From Eleusine coracana subsp. coracana (Eukaryota; Streptophyta; Magnoliopsida; Poales; Poaceae): DNA of 64,000 bases. Shown in pieces: positions 1 to 11,089 of this stretch. The stretch is from the NCBI GenBank assembly GCA_032690845.1, contig CM064427.1, positions 21,735,164-21,799,163 on the forward strand, in the 5' to 3' direction. Within the stretch, counting starts at the first letter, position 1, and every line of letters starts with the position of its first letter. Position numbers and translations under genes: made by a program. The notes beneath the pieces were generated by a model that was not told where the DNA came from, searched no databases, and saw only the letters and a list, made by a program, of their open reading frames with translations.

Positions 1-45
1 CGACATCCTTACTCAAGGCGGTGAAGCCTCAAAGATGGGCACTTG

Positions 46-57
46 GCTCTGATACCA
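46..57 (-). other. Primer-binding site of the outer minus-strand copia element
   Basis: Read on the minus strand these 12 bases are TGGTATCAGAGC, the usual plant copia primer-binding site complementary to the 3' end of initiator tRNA-Met. It lies four bases outside the LTR end at position 62. This shows that the LTR to its right is a 5' LTR in minus orientation and that the body of that element lies to the left of the window. Confidence 0.85.
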
Positions 58-355
58 ATTATGAGGACCGAAGGCGCACCGAGAGGGGGGGGGGGCTGAA
101 TCGGTAAGTCGACTACAAATCCGAATACTTCAATTTCACACTACTAGAAACTAGCAATTGTAACAACCTAACAATTCTAGGAGGCCAAAACCCTACACAT
201 GCTAGTGTTTATGATGCGTGCAAATGCGGAAGCTAAACATACTAGCCTATGCAAGACACAAGTCAACCTAGTTTCTAGAGCACACAACTGCGGAATTGTA
301 AAGAGGGGTCAAGGAATGCTCATGATTTTTTCCCGATGTCTCGGAAGGATGGCGC

Positions 356-2269
356 TGTAAGGATCATGACCACTGAGGTTACCCCAAGGTATGAATCTTT
401 TGGTGATGAATGACAAACATGAAATGTGACTAATGCCTACACGAGTGTTGTGCATGTAGGAAACATTTTCTACTCTATGATGATTGTTGATGGCGGCCTT
501 CGCAATTGATGACAATGACCACAAGCATGGAGGCTTGATGAGCTTGATGGAGTCCAAGGGTTGATGGAGATGCATTAAGGCTAAGGACAAGCTATGGAGC
601 AAGTGTTGGGAACACTTGTGTAGTTGTTAGGGCTTTGAGTCCATAGGAAAAAACGGACTATCAAGGGGGTCTAGGTCATTTCTCTTAGGTCATGTCTAGT
701 CGGTGATGCGCATGGATGCTCAGTGAAATCACAGGCACTAGATGACAGTGGAGAAGCCAAGAAGCTGTTCGGAGATGTCGGGAAATGAAATCAAGCGAGG
801 ATGAGGAGTTTCAGCTTCTGGACATAGTGACCAGACAGAGGGGTCAGAGGAGACCAGACTGTACGGTCACTAGAAGACCAGAGAGAAGTCTGCGAGAAAG
901 TTTATCAGCGCGAAGACCTATAGAGACTAGATGGTCTGGTCTACAGACCGGACAGTTCGGTCTGTATGGAGGTTGCTCAGGATAGAGAAGTGCAGAAGAT
1001 AGTGCTCTCTGGAATGGAGAGAGAAAGTCTGGCCAAACAGTCCGGTCAGTACGAGGATATCATCTGGACAGAGCAGCCAATGGCTATGGGAGCCGTTTCA
1101 GAGAGATCGAACGGTCTGGTTTGGTAATGATCAGATAGTCTGGTCAATGGTGTCCAAAGAGATGATTTCGAGGAGCAACGACTAGTTGGAGGTTGGAAGC
1201 CTATATAACTTCGTTGTTGGGGTCTTGGAGACCTCTCTTGGCTAGTGTAATTGCATGGAGAATTTGGTGAGAGCCAAGAGGAAAAGAGGAGAGCACTAGG
1301 AGGAGATATTGCATATCTTGCGAGTGCTAATATGAGTAACTTGAGCATTGGTGCAGATCTAAGGCTAGGGTGTCCTTGAGGTTGTGATCTAGGTTGTTAC
1401 TCTTGGTCTATGGTGATACCTAGACTGGTTAGGTGACAGTGATTGAGGCTATCATGATTGGTTGTGAAGGCCGTCACACGTTTGTACCTGGTTTGAGCCC
1501 GTCGGTGAAAGGGGCATCGCTAGTGAGCGCCCGTGTTGGCTTGGGGAGTCTAGAAATTTCTCATGTGAGGCGAGCTTGTGCCTTAGTGGCAGCGATGACA
1601 CGCACCGTTTCTTCACTCCGGAAGTAATTGCGGGCTCGTGTGCGAGAACTCCACATTGGTGGCAGGAGGGACTGGTACTCCGATGGGAGTGGTCCAACGA
1701 GGAGTAGTGGAAGGCGCCATCCTTCTGAGACCTTGGGAAAAACTATCATGATCCATCTCTTACTCTAGTCCTTACTTTGATGCCTTACTTTCCGCACTTA
1801 CATACCGTGTTATTCATGCTTGTGTGTTTCCCTTGCTCTAGTTGATTACATTGTAGACCTGCATGAATAGGTTTCTTTACTTGCTAGTTGTGCTTAGCTT
1901 TCACTTGATCACTAGTATGTATAGGAGTTGCTTTGGCTTGATTGATCACCATCCTATGTGTTGTGCTACTCATGCTTGTATGCTCCAGTTCTTTACCTTG
2001 TAGCTTTGCATGAGTAGTCTCTTTTGCTAGCTTGTTGTGTGCTTCCACGTGTCTTTGATTACTAGCTTGCATAGGAGTTATAATGCCTTGTGAGATCCAC
2101 TGGTATGCTTAGGTTATTGTTACTTTCAAAGGTTCATTATCTTACTAGTGTCATCACCACTAGAATTGCTATAGGAGTTGCTTTGAGTGCTCGGTTTAGA
2201 AATTGGCGAATTTGGTACATATAGCGAGTTCCCGATTCATACCCCCCGCTTGGTCACTTAGTCCTTTCA
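356..2269 (+). repeat. 5' LTR of the copia element
   Basis: It begins TGTAAGG and ends CCTTTCA, directly before the primer-binding site. A TATA-like CTATATAA lies at 1201-1208. The U5 part (about 1750-2200) contains two diverged tandem units built on phrases such as CTTGCTAGTTGTGCTTAG and TGCATAGGAGTT, which the outer LTR and the solo LTR at 28995 lack. It pairs with the 3' LTR at 9171-11089. Confidence 0.95.
830..1208 (+). promoter_or_regulatory. LTR promoter: palindromic GGTCTGGTC/CCGGACNGTCCGG array plus TATA box
   Basis: The U3 region before the TATA-like CTATATAA (1201-1208) carries many diverged copies of a palindromic motif of the form ACCGGACNGTCYGGT (for example around 850, 940, 1035, 1110 and 1140). 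The same array is at 9640-9965 in the 3' LTR and, reversed, at 11650-11960 and 31290-31640 in the other family members. Conserved spacing ahead of a TATA box suggests enhancer or transcription-factor sites; this is inference. Confidence 0.6.
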
Positions 2270-2271
2270 AG

Positions 2272-2283
2272 TGGTATCAGAGC
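2272..2283 (+). other. Primer-binding site (initiator tRNA-Met)
   Basis: TGGTATCAGAGC, two bases after the 5' LTR end at 2269, is the exact complement used by plant copia elements for minus-strand priming from initiator tRNA-Met. Confidence 0.95.
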
Positions 2284-2333
2284 CAAGTGCTCATCATAGG
2301 GCTTAGCGCCTTGAGTAGTGACCATATTGAGTT

Positions 2334-2923
2334 GTGATGTCATCCCATTTGGGGTCGGGTCATGGCTCATGGAAGGGTCGCTTGAAAATCTACCGAAATG
2401 CCATGATTCCGGATGAGTTGATGGACACACTTGTGGACTTTGTCAATACCTTAACCAATGATCATGTGTACGATGATGATTGTGTGGATGTGCCTAGTTC
2501 TAGTGAGTGCCTAGATTCTACTAGTGATGATTTGATAGGTTGCTCTACTAGTGTGCCTAATGTGATGATTGATGATGTTGTCTCTCTTGATCTTGCTTAC
2601 TCTTCTAGTGTGACTAGTGCTGATGATGCTTGTGAGCCATGTATTGGTCATGCTAGTGATTCACTTGTTGAGGAGCTCTTTGCTTTCGTGCTAATGAGAA
2701 TGAGGACTTACTTGACTCTCTTATTCGCTTGCGAGGTATTATGGACAGGATTAGAGCAACTACTTTCAAGCTTCCCAAGATTGTGATAGTCAAGAAGATC
2801 CTCACCTTGGTTCCTAGCAGCAAGCTTCTCTACGTCACCCTTGATCACATCGTAGAGAAGGGTCTCTCCATTGAGGATGTGATTGGGTTACTCTTTGAGG
2901 ATGAGGAGATCACCACAAGCTAG
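2334..2923 (+). pseudogene. Copia gag remnant
   Basis: Two overlapping open pieces (2334-2786 and 2729-2923) in different frames form a decayed capsid gene. The first starts at an ATG about 50 bases after the primer-binding site, where gag starts in this class. The second carries a stretch with KIVIVKKILTLVPSS that resembles SIRE-type Gag. The expected CCHC zinc knuckle cannot be read in a clean frame downstream; the 2924-3540 region is frameshifted and rich in stops. No functional Gag is possible. Confidence 0.6.
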
Positions 2924-3819
2924 ACTGGGGAGAAGACTTACAAGGCAAATAATAGAGCATCTTCAAGGAAAGGGAAAGAAGTAGCTGCAAGCTCAAACTT
3001 CTTTCAACCCTCCACAAGATTTCCTTGCAACAGCTTCGACAACCCCTTTCGGATCAAGACCTACACCAAGCTCTTTATCGGGCGCTTCATCAAGTTCTAC
3101 CCCAAGTGCCATTCCAAGTTCTACTCCAAGCACTTCGGGTGAACCACGCATTGGTGTAAGAGGAGCGTCGACCACAGTGGTCACACGATCATTGGAGATG
3201 ATCATTCTAACCACTACGGCTCCGGCGTCTCCGCCCCCTTTGCCACAAGACTGACTTTGGCATCTTCGTCGATCTCACCAATAGGATATCATATTTCAAA
3301 TTGGTGAATTTGTTGAAATCTGAATGATGACCTTTGTGATACTCTCTTAAGCATCAATGATCTTATGTGTAGGATAAACTCATTCAGAGGCCTTTGGAGG
3401 ATTGCATCACATGAAGTGATTGACAAGCTCCTCCAACAAATCACAACTCCTAAGAGGGGTTTCTTACTTGAGGAGGTAGTCAACAAAAGGCATGATCTCT
3501 CAATTGAGAGGGCAATGGAGATGATACTCATGCTCCTCACAAGTGGGACATGTGCTTGAGCACGTCACTTGCCTCTATGATCCTCCTCATTATTATATCA
3601 ACCTCGACAATGTGCACATGGTGGATGGTCATGGACACTGGAGATATTGTGCTCCTCACTATCCCATTAGGAGGAGACTTCAGGAAGGGATTGCAAGAAT
3701 CCCTATCTATGAGGATGGGCTTATCATTCGATGTGATGAGGTTAGTGCTAGTCAATCAAGTAGTGCTTTGGATACTAAACCTTCTTCCTGTCTATTGGTC
3801 AACTCTATGACATGGGTTT

Positions 3820-4819
3820 GAAGTGCACATTTGATGAGGATGGAGCAATGATTGAAAATGCAAAGAAAGGGCTAGTATTTCATGGAGTCAGGCATGGGAA
3901 CTTGTATGTCACGGACTTCAAATCAAGCAACATGCCACCAAGAACTTACCTATTCACCAAGGAAACTAAGGGATAGTTGTGGCATAGAAGATTGGCGCAG
4001 GTTGGAATGAATCAACTCAGGAAAATGGCCAAGAGGAATCTAGTTCAAGGAATCAAGGATGTGACCTTTGAGAAGGATAGAATGTGCAGTGCTTGTCAGG
4101 CTGGAAAGCATGTTGCATCTTCATCTTCCACCAAGTCCTTCATGTATACATCTCGACCTCTAGAGCTCTTGCACATGGACTTGTTTGGACCAACACATTA
4201 AAAGAGTCTAGGAGGGAATCTATATTGCTTAGTGATTGTGGAGGACTTCACCGATACACTTGGACCTTCTTTCTTGTGGACAAGTCTCAAGCAAGTGATA
4301 TCTTCAGAAAGTTTGCAAGGAGAGGAAAGAATGAATTCAAGGCCAATGTTGTGAAAATAAAGATTGACAATGGGATGGAGTTCAAGAACACAATAGTGGA
4401 GGAATATTGTGACAAGAAGGGGATAAAGCATGAATTCTCTACTACATATACTCCCGAGCAGAATGGAGTAGTGGAGAGGAAGAACAAGACACTCATCACT
4501 CTTGCTCGTGCCATGTTGGATGAGTATGGAACTCGTGAGAGGTTTTGGGCTGAAGCAATCAACATAAATTGCTACACCTCAAACTGTGTCTATCTCCCCT
4601 GGTTGTTGAAGAAGACACCATATGAGCTATTGGTTGGACGGAAACTGAATGTTTCCTATTTTTGGGTCTTTGGCTGCACTTGCTACATTCTCAAGAAGAG
4701 GAGGAAGCCCGAGAAGTTTGAGAACAGAACTAATGAAAGCATTCTTATTGGGTACTCAGGGACTTCTAAGGCATATAGGGTCTACAACTCAGCCACATGT
4801 TGTGTGGATGAATCCTATG
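3820..4819 (+). pseudogene. Copia pol, part 1: pre-integrase and integrase domains
   Basis: From about 3820 the frame reads a GAG-pre-integrase segment with the LWHRRLAQVG motif and a CxxC pair (CSACQAGK), followed by the DDE integrase core. The catalytic acidic residues are visible in HMDLFGP (about 4180), KIDNGMEF (about 4365) and NGVVERKN (about 4465). Breaks: a TAG at 3974 in front of LWHRR, a TAA at 4199 just after the first catalytic Asp, and a single-base deletion near 4250 that shifts the rest of integrase to another frame. The gene is then cut by the solo LTR inserted at 4820. Confidence 0.9.
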
Positions 4820-5719
4820 TGATGTAAACAAGGGTTCCCGATCTTCCGAAAGGTTCTTGGTAAGTTGATTTGGTCAGAGGCGACACACAAATCGATCCGG
4901 CTTCAGAACAGCACGTTCTAAACCCCGCAATCGCAGCATGACGTCTCCTCTGGTTATCAACCGTCCAAAGACGATTGACCTCGCCGAGAAGGCTAATCCT
5001 TGCCTGCGAATCAAGAACACAAGCAAGAACAACAAAGAATGCAACACAATTGCAGATGTATGATTAAATTCTCGAAGTTGGGGTCTCATAAACCGATGAA
5101 CGGCGACACTGTTTATGAACAGAATTGATCTAAGCAAAACCCAAACCCTAATCAACAGGCGGCGGCTGTATATGAGGACCCTAGGGTCATGCAAGACCCT
5201 CTGGATGCAGCCCTAAGTGGGCTCAACTCGATACATGGCACAAAGACCGATTACGGTGTCGCAGCACCAGAACAGATTCTGGAAGTCGATTTGTTTCGAA
5301 GATTGCTGATGGCTCGGGATGAATTTTTCCATGGGACCAGTTGGGTTGGAAGGTTCGTTTCGTCATCTTTCGAGGCATATATAGAACGTCCAAATCCGAG
5401 TCCGTATGCGTCCTGGGTGTCCGTTTTAGTGCATACTGGTCCTGGGCTCCGAAACAGACTCGAAGTCGGTTTTGATTGGGCCTCCACCTTGGCTTGGACG
5501 TCCTTGCTGGCCCATCACGCCTGCAATCACCTACCCAGCTATGTCATCATCATCTCCATGGTTTCTAACAACAATTAATTCATTAGGTAGCAATCTATTC
5601 TCAAAACCACATAATAAAAACATTAGAAATGATCTCACCTGTAAATTCAGGTGATGCACATGAACTTTCATCCTAGTTGGAGGAGTGTTGTGTGTATCCA
5701 TAGGTGTGATGTACTCACA
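4820..5719 (-). mobile_element. Solo LTR inserted in copia integrase/RT linker
   Basis: A 900-bp block starting TGATGTAAAC and ending GTACTCACA interrupts pol. It is flanked by a perfect 5-bp duplication CTATG (4815-4819 and 5720-5724), and removing the block plus one CTATG rejoins the pol reading. TG...CA ends, size, TSD and absence of coding sequence identify a solo LTR. A TATA-like stretch (CTATATATGCC on the minus strand near 5382-5392) and the leader-like sequence downstream of it favour minus orientation, with low certainty. The family was not recognised. Confidence 0.85.
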
Positions 5720-7902
5720 CTATGATGTGCAATTTGATGAGTCAAATGGTTCTTAGATGGGAGATGAATTCCGTGAAGTGAACATTGGAGATGAACCTAT
5801 GAGGGAAGCTTTGACAAACATGCACCGTGGGCGAGGTTTTACCCCATGAGGCCCATGACGATGATGTTGATGAACCATCCACTCCATCACCTTAACCAAC
5901 CTCTTCCTCCGAGGTGCAAGAACCAACCCAATATGCCATTGACACACCATGTAACTCCTCCCAAGATTCATTGAGAATGCATTCACCTAACCAAGAGGAA
6001 ACCCAAGTGAGAAGTGAGCCACAAGCCTTCCCATATACTCACCACAAGCCACTTCTCCAAGCTCTTCACAAGATACATCCTCACGCACTCCAAGCTCTAG
6101 TTCCAAAAGAAGAAAGCATATGAGTGATCCCCCCACCTCACTCAGAATCCAAGACACTCATATCTCTAGAGAGCAAGCAATCCATAATGCATACAATATT
6201 TCACCTAGACCTCCTCCCACTCAAGAAGAACCTCTTCCTAGACCCAAAGCTATCAACAAGGATCATTCATGTGACTTGATCATTTGGAGTCCATGTCAAG
6301 GAGTTAGGACAAGGAGGAATCAATACAAGCCCAACTATGTGAGTGAAGAAAATCTTGATGAGGCAAATGTTGTAATTGAGAACTTCTCCTTCGTCTCTAT
6401 CATTGAGCCCACAACCATTGATGAAGACATCGATGATCACAAGTGGATGATGCTATGCAAGAAGAGTTGAACAACTTCAAGAGGTGCAAAGTGTGGAAAC
6501 TTGTTGAGAGGCCCAAGAATCATAATGTGGTTGGCACCAAGTGGGTCTTCAAGAACAAGCAACATGAGAAAGGGGCAATTGTCAAGAACAAGGTTCGTCT
6601 AGTGGCTAAGGGATATTCTTAAGTGACTGACATTGACTTTGAAGAAACCTTTGCTCCCGTGACCCGTCTTGAAGCTATTCGGATCTTACTTGCCTATGCA
6701 TCACACAACGTCTTCAAGCTCTATCAAATGGGTGTCAAAAGTACCTTCTTGAATGGAGAGATCAATGAGAACGTCTATGTGGAACAAGCTCCAGGGTTGA
6801 GGATTCTAAACATCCAAGACATGTGCACAAATTGTAGAAAGCTCTCTATGGCCTCAAGCAAGCTCCTAGGGCATGGTATGAACAATTAAGGAACTTCCTA
6901 CTCAAGAATTGATTCACCATTGGAAGCATTGACAACACCTTGTTCACAAGGCATGTTGGGAAGGACCTCTTTGTGTGCCAAATCTATGTGGATGATATCA
7001 TCTATGGGTCAACCAATAAGAAGTTCAATGAAGAATTCCGAGAAATGATGGATATGGAATTTCAAATGTCAATGATTGGAGAGTTGCATGTGTTCCTTGG
7101 TTTTCATGTCAAACAATTGAGAGAGGGGAACTTCATCTATGAAGAGAAGTATACCAAGGATCTTCTCAAGAGATTCAACACGGAGAATTGCAAGCCTTTG
7201 CACACACCTATGGCGACAAACAAATCCTTAGATGATGATGAAAAGGGTAAACCGGTGAACCCCAAGCTCTATATATCAATGATTGGGTCCTTTCTCTATC
7301 TTACTGCCTCAAGACTGGACATCATGCGTAGTGTGTGCTTATGTACACGCTATCAAGCAAATCCAAAGGAGTCACACTCGAAGGTCGTGAAGAGGATTCT
7401 TAGATACCTCAAGTACACACCTACCATGGGATTATGGTATCCTAGAGGAACAAGCTTTGAATTACTTGGGTATTCGGATTCGGACTTCCGAGTACGCAAA
7501 GTGAATAGAAAGAGTACATTAGAAGGTTTTCAATTTTTTGGAAGATCTCCTGCGTCCACAGCTGAAGCGGAATACATGGCAGCGGGAGCTTGTTGTGCAC
7601 TACTTCTCTACATGTGGCAAACACTCTCAGATTATGGCCTCAACTTCACTCAAATGCCATTTTATTGTGATAGTAAAGCGGCAATCAAAATGGCTCTCAA
7701 AACTGGAGATCATGGTCATGCAAAGCATATTCAAGTCAAGCATCGCTTCATAAGAGACCATGTTGAGAAGAAGGATATTGAGTTGGTGAGTGTGCGGACT
7801 CATGAACAATTGGCAGATATCTTCACCAAGCCACTCGACGAGAAGACCTTCAACAAGCTAAGGGGAGAACTCAATGTTCTCGACCTTTCAATCTTCACAT
7901 GA
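5720..7902 (+). pseudogene. Copia pol, part 2: reverse transcriptase and RNase H
   Basis: After a low-complexity linker (5720-6430) the RT domain starts near 6450 (MQEELNNFKR-like), runs through LVAKGYS, a stop at 6619, ETFAPVTRLEAIRILLAYAS and VYVEQAPG. It continues in another frame with the catalytic YVDD at 6984-6995. RNase H follows with STAEAEYMAAG, YCDSKAA and the terminal ADIFTKPLDEKTF. Compared with relatives, about 14 residues are missing between GRS and STAEAEY (near 7550), removing the strand before the RNase H active-site Glu. The block 6940-7902 is open for 320 codons, but upstream stops at 6468, 6619 and 6887 break the polyprotein. Confidence 0.93.
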
Positions 7903-9170
7903 GTAACCCTAAAGCTTGTCTCTTGTAAATATGTATAGCCTTGTTTTCTTTGTCGTTCTTTGTGCCTTTGTTTTGTGCTTGTTTCTCTCTGCTTGCACGT
8001 CAACTTTGGACCTCCTTGAGATAGCAATGGACTTGGGTTAAGCTTGGGAAGGTGGTTCATGGTGTGCTCAAGGCTTTCAAGAACGGTCCATTGTGAGTAA
8101 GCTCGAGAAGGGAACAACTCGTCGTTGGCACTTTGGTTTGTAGCCTTTCTCTCTCTTTCTTTTAGCATGGCATCATGCATTTGTATACTTGTTGCATCTG
8201 CATTTTCACTCTTTGCATTCATGCATTTTGCATTGTGATACCTTACATGCTTCCAAGCATGTTTCTAGGGGGAGTGGCTTATTTATAATGGAAGTATATG
8301 ACCCTCTAGATGATCACATAGTGATCTTTGTGCTTCATGCCCATTGAGTTATGTTCAAACAAGCTCCGAGGTTAAATCTACTCATGGGGCTCAAAGACAA
8401 GTGACTCATATATTCCCAACACACTAATGACTAACCATTGCATCATTGAGGAAATATTTTGTTGGGTCATGTGTGTAGGGGGAGCTATGATGGAACACTA
8501 TCGTGACCAAGGAGGGGCACCATGAAATGGGGAGTTTCCTAACTCTTGCCATTTATTATTTGCTCCTTGGTTCTCTTGTGTTTTGTCTTTGGTTTTTGGT
8601 GATAGGTGACAAAGAGGGAGAACGAACATGAAGATCCAAAAGCCAAGTCTAGATCGATAACACAAAGGGGGAGAAGAATATGAAGATCCAAAAAGCCAAG
8701 TCAAAGATCAAGAGGAAAGATGGAGAAGAACATGAAGATCAACCATCAAGAAAGGGAGAAGAACGAGAAGATATAAGGAAGCTATGAAGTGACAAAGAGG
8801 AGAACATGAAGATCAAATGAAGATGATCAAGACAATGGTGCATGTTCACTTGGAGTACACATGAAGATCATGTCAAGATGATCATCTACACTGGCATAAA
8901 AATCTACGTCCTTGGTGCATAGCTACTTCAACAAGACCATCAACCACGACACTAAGACTGGCGCAAAAATCAACTCAAAATTGATACCGAGTGCGCTACA
9001 TGATTGGGTAGTTCTCCCTCAACACCTAGCACATTCCAAGGGGGAGACTACTTCCAAGGTAAGGACCAAGGTAATCCTTTCATTCCTTTCTTTTTCTTTG
9101 GTTCTTTGTTGCTTGTCTATTTTGGATCATCATAAGTAGTGGTTTTGATCCATCACCAAAAAAGGGAGAT
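7903..9170 (+). other. Copia 3' untranslated region with polypurine tract
   Basis: This 1.27-kb stretch between pol and the 3' LTR has no credible reading frame. It contains purine-rich near-repeats of the phrase AAGAACATGAAGATC (8620-8880). The polypurine tract AAAAAAGGGAGAT (9158-9170) directly abuts the 3' LTR and would prime plus-strand DNA synthesis. SIRE-lineage elements may carry an env-like frame here; none is visible. Confidence 0.8.
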
Positions 9171-11089
9171 TGTAAGTATCATGACCATTGAGGTCACCCC
9201 AAGGTATGAATGTTTGGGTGATGAATGACAAACATGAAATGTGACTAATGCCTACATGTGTGTTGTGCGTGTAGGAAACCTTTTCAACTCTATGATGATT
9301 GTTGACGGCGGCCTTGGACATTGATGACTATGACCACAAGCTTGGACGTTTGATGAGCTTGATAGAGTCCAAGGGTTGATGGAGATGGATCAAGGCTAAG
9401 GACACGCTATGGAGCAAGTGTTAGGAACAATTGTCTAGTTCTTATGGCTTTTAGTCCATAGGAGAAACCGGATGTCAAGGGGGTTTAGGTCATTTCTCTT
9501 AGGTCATGTCTAGTCAATGATGTGCATAGATGCTTAGTGAAATCAAAGGCACTAGATGACAGTGGAGAAGCCAAGGATCTGTTCGGAGAAGCCAGAAAAC
9601 AAAGTCAAGCAAGGGCGAGGAGTTTCAGCTTCTGGACGTAGTGACCGGACAAAGGGGTCAAAGGAGACCGGACTGTACGGTCACTAGGAGTCCAGAGAGA
9701 AGTCTGCGAGGAAGTCTGTCAGTGCGAAGACCTGTACAGACTGAATGGTCTGGTCTGTATGGAGGTTGCTCGGGACAGAGAAGTGCAGAAGATGGTGCTA
9801 TCTGAAATGGAGAGAGAAAGTCTAACCGGACGGTCCAGCCAGCTGACCAGACGGTCCGATAAGTATGAGGAGATCATCTGGATAGAGCAGCCAACAGCTC
9901 TGGGAGCCGTTTCAGAGAGATTGGACGGCCCGGTCTGGCAATGATCGGACAGTCCGGTCAATGGTGTCTAGAGAGATGATTTCATGGAGCAACGGCTAGT
10001 TGGAGGTTGGAAGCCTATATAGCTTTGTTGCTGGGGTCTTCGAGACCTCTCTTGGCCAGTGGAATTGCTTGGAGTATTTGGTAAGAGCTAAGAGGAAAAG
10101 AGGAGAGCACTAGGAGGAGATATTGCATATCTTGAGAGTGCTAGTGAGAGTAACTTGAGCATTGATGCACGTCTAAGGCTAGGGTGTCATTGAGGATGTG
10201 ATCTAGGTTGTTACTCTTGGTCTATGGTGAGACCTAGACCGGATACGTGTTGGTGATCGAGCCTATCTTGATTGGTTGTGAACGCCCTCACATGATTGTA
10301 CACGGTTCGAGCACGTTGGTGAAAGGGGCATCACTAGTGAGTGCCCCAGGCGGCTCGGGGAGTATGGCAAGTTCTCGAGGGAGGCGAGCTTGTGCCTTGG
10401 TTGCAGCAGCGACACGCACCATATCTTCACTCTGAGAGTGATTGCAGGCTCATGTGCGAGAACTCCACATTGGTGGTGGGAGGGACCGGCACTCCGGCGA
10501 GAGTGATCCAACGAGGAGTAGGGGAAGCCGCCATCCTTCCGAGACCTCGGAAAAAAAATATCATGAGCCATCTCTTACTCTATTCCTTACTTTGATGCTT
10601 TACTTTCCGCACTTACATATCGTGTTATTCATGCTTGTGTGTTTGTCTTTCTCTAGTTGATTACCTTGTACACCTGCATGAATAGGCTTCTTTACTTGCT
10701 AGTTGTGCTTAGCTTTCACTTGATCACTAGCATGTATAGGAGTTGCTTTGGCTTGATTGATCACCCTCCTATATGTTGTGCTACTCATGCTTGTCTGCTC
10801 TAGTTCTTTACCTTGTAGCTTTACATGAGTAGGCTCCTTTGCTAGCTTGTTGTGTGCCTCCTTGTGTGTTTGATTACTAGCTTGCATAGGAGTTGTAATG
10901 TCTTGTGTGATCCACTAGTATGCTTAGGTTGTTGTTCCATTCATAGATTCATTATGTTGCTAGTGTGATCACCACTAGAATTGCTATAGGAGTTGCTTTG
11001 ACTGCTCGGTTTAGAAATTTGCAAATTTGGTATATATAGTGAGTTCCCGATTCACCCCCCCCCCCCCTCTCGGTCACTCGGTCCTTTCA
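9171..11089 (+). repeat. 3' LTR of the copia element
   Basis: It starts TGTAAGTATC and ends CCTTTCA, 1919 bp long, parallel to the 5' LTR over its whole length with scattered substitutions (about 10% in the first 300 bp by eye). A TATA-like CTATATAG is at 10015-10022. A run of about 13 C residues near 11055-11067 replaces a shorter C run in the 5' LTR. Confidence 0.95.

Larger units (their letters stand above)
356..11089 (+). mobile_element. Complete Ty1/copia retrotransposon, SIRE/Opie-like
   Basis: A complete LTR retrotransposon of 10.7 kb: 5' LTR 356-2269, tRNA-Met primer-binding site at 2272, gag and pol remnants in copia order (integrase before reverse transcriptase), a polypurine tract before 9171, and 3' LTR 9171-11089. 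It is flanked by GGCGC (351-355) and GGCAC (11090-11094), a 5-bp target duplication with one mismatch. The protein wording around integrase, RT and the ADIFTKPLDEKTF motif fits the SIRE/Maximus lineage (Opie/Ji of grasses). By eye the first 300 bp of the two LTRs are about 90% identical, so the insertion is not recent. Many stops and frameshifts make it non-coding today. Confidence 0.95.

Noticed and set aside
4874..5578. ORFs of 106 and 129 codons between integrase and RT
   Set aside because: They lie inside the solo LTR on opposite strands and have no domain similarity; regarded as chance frames.
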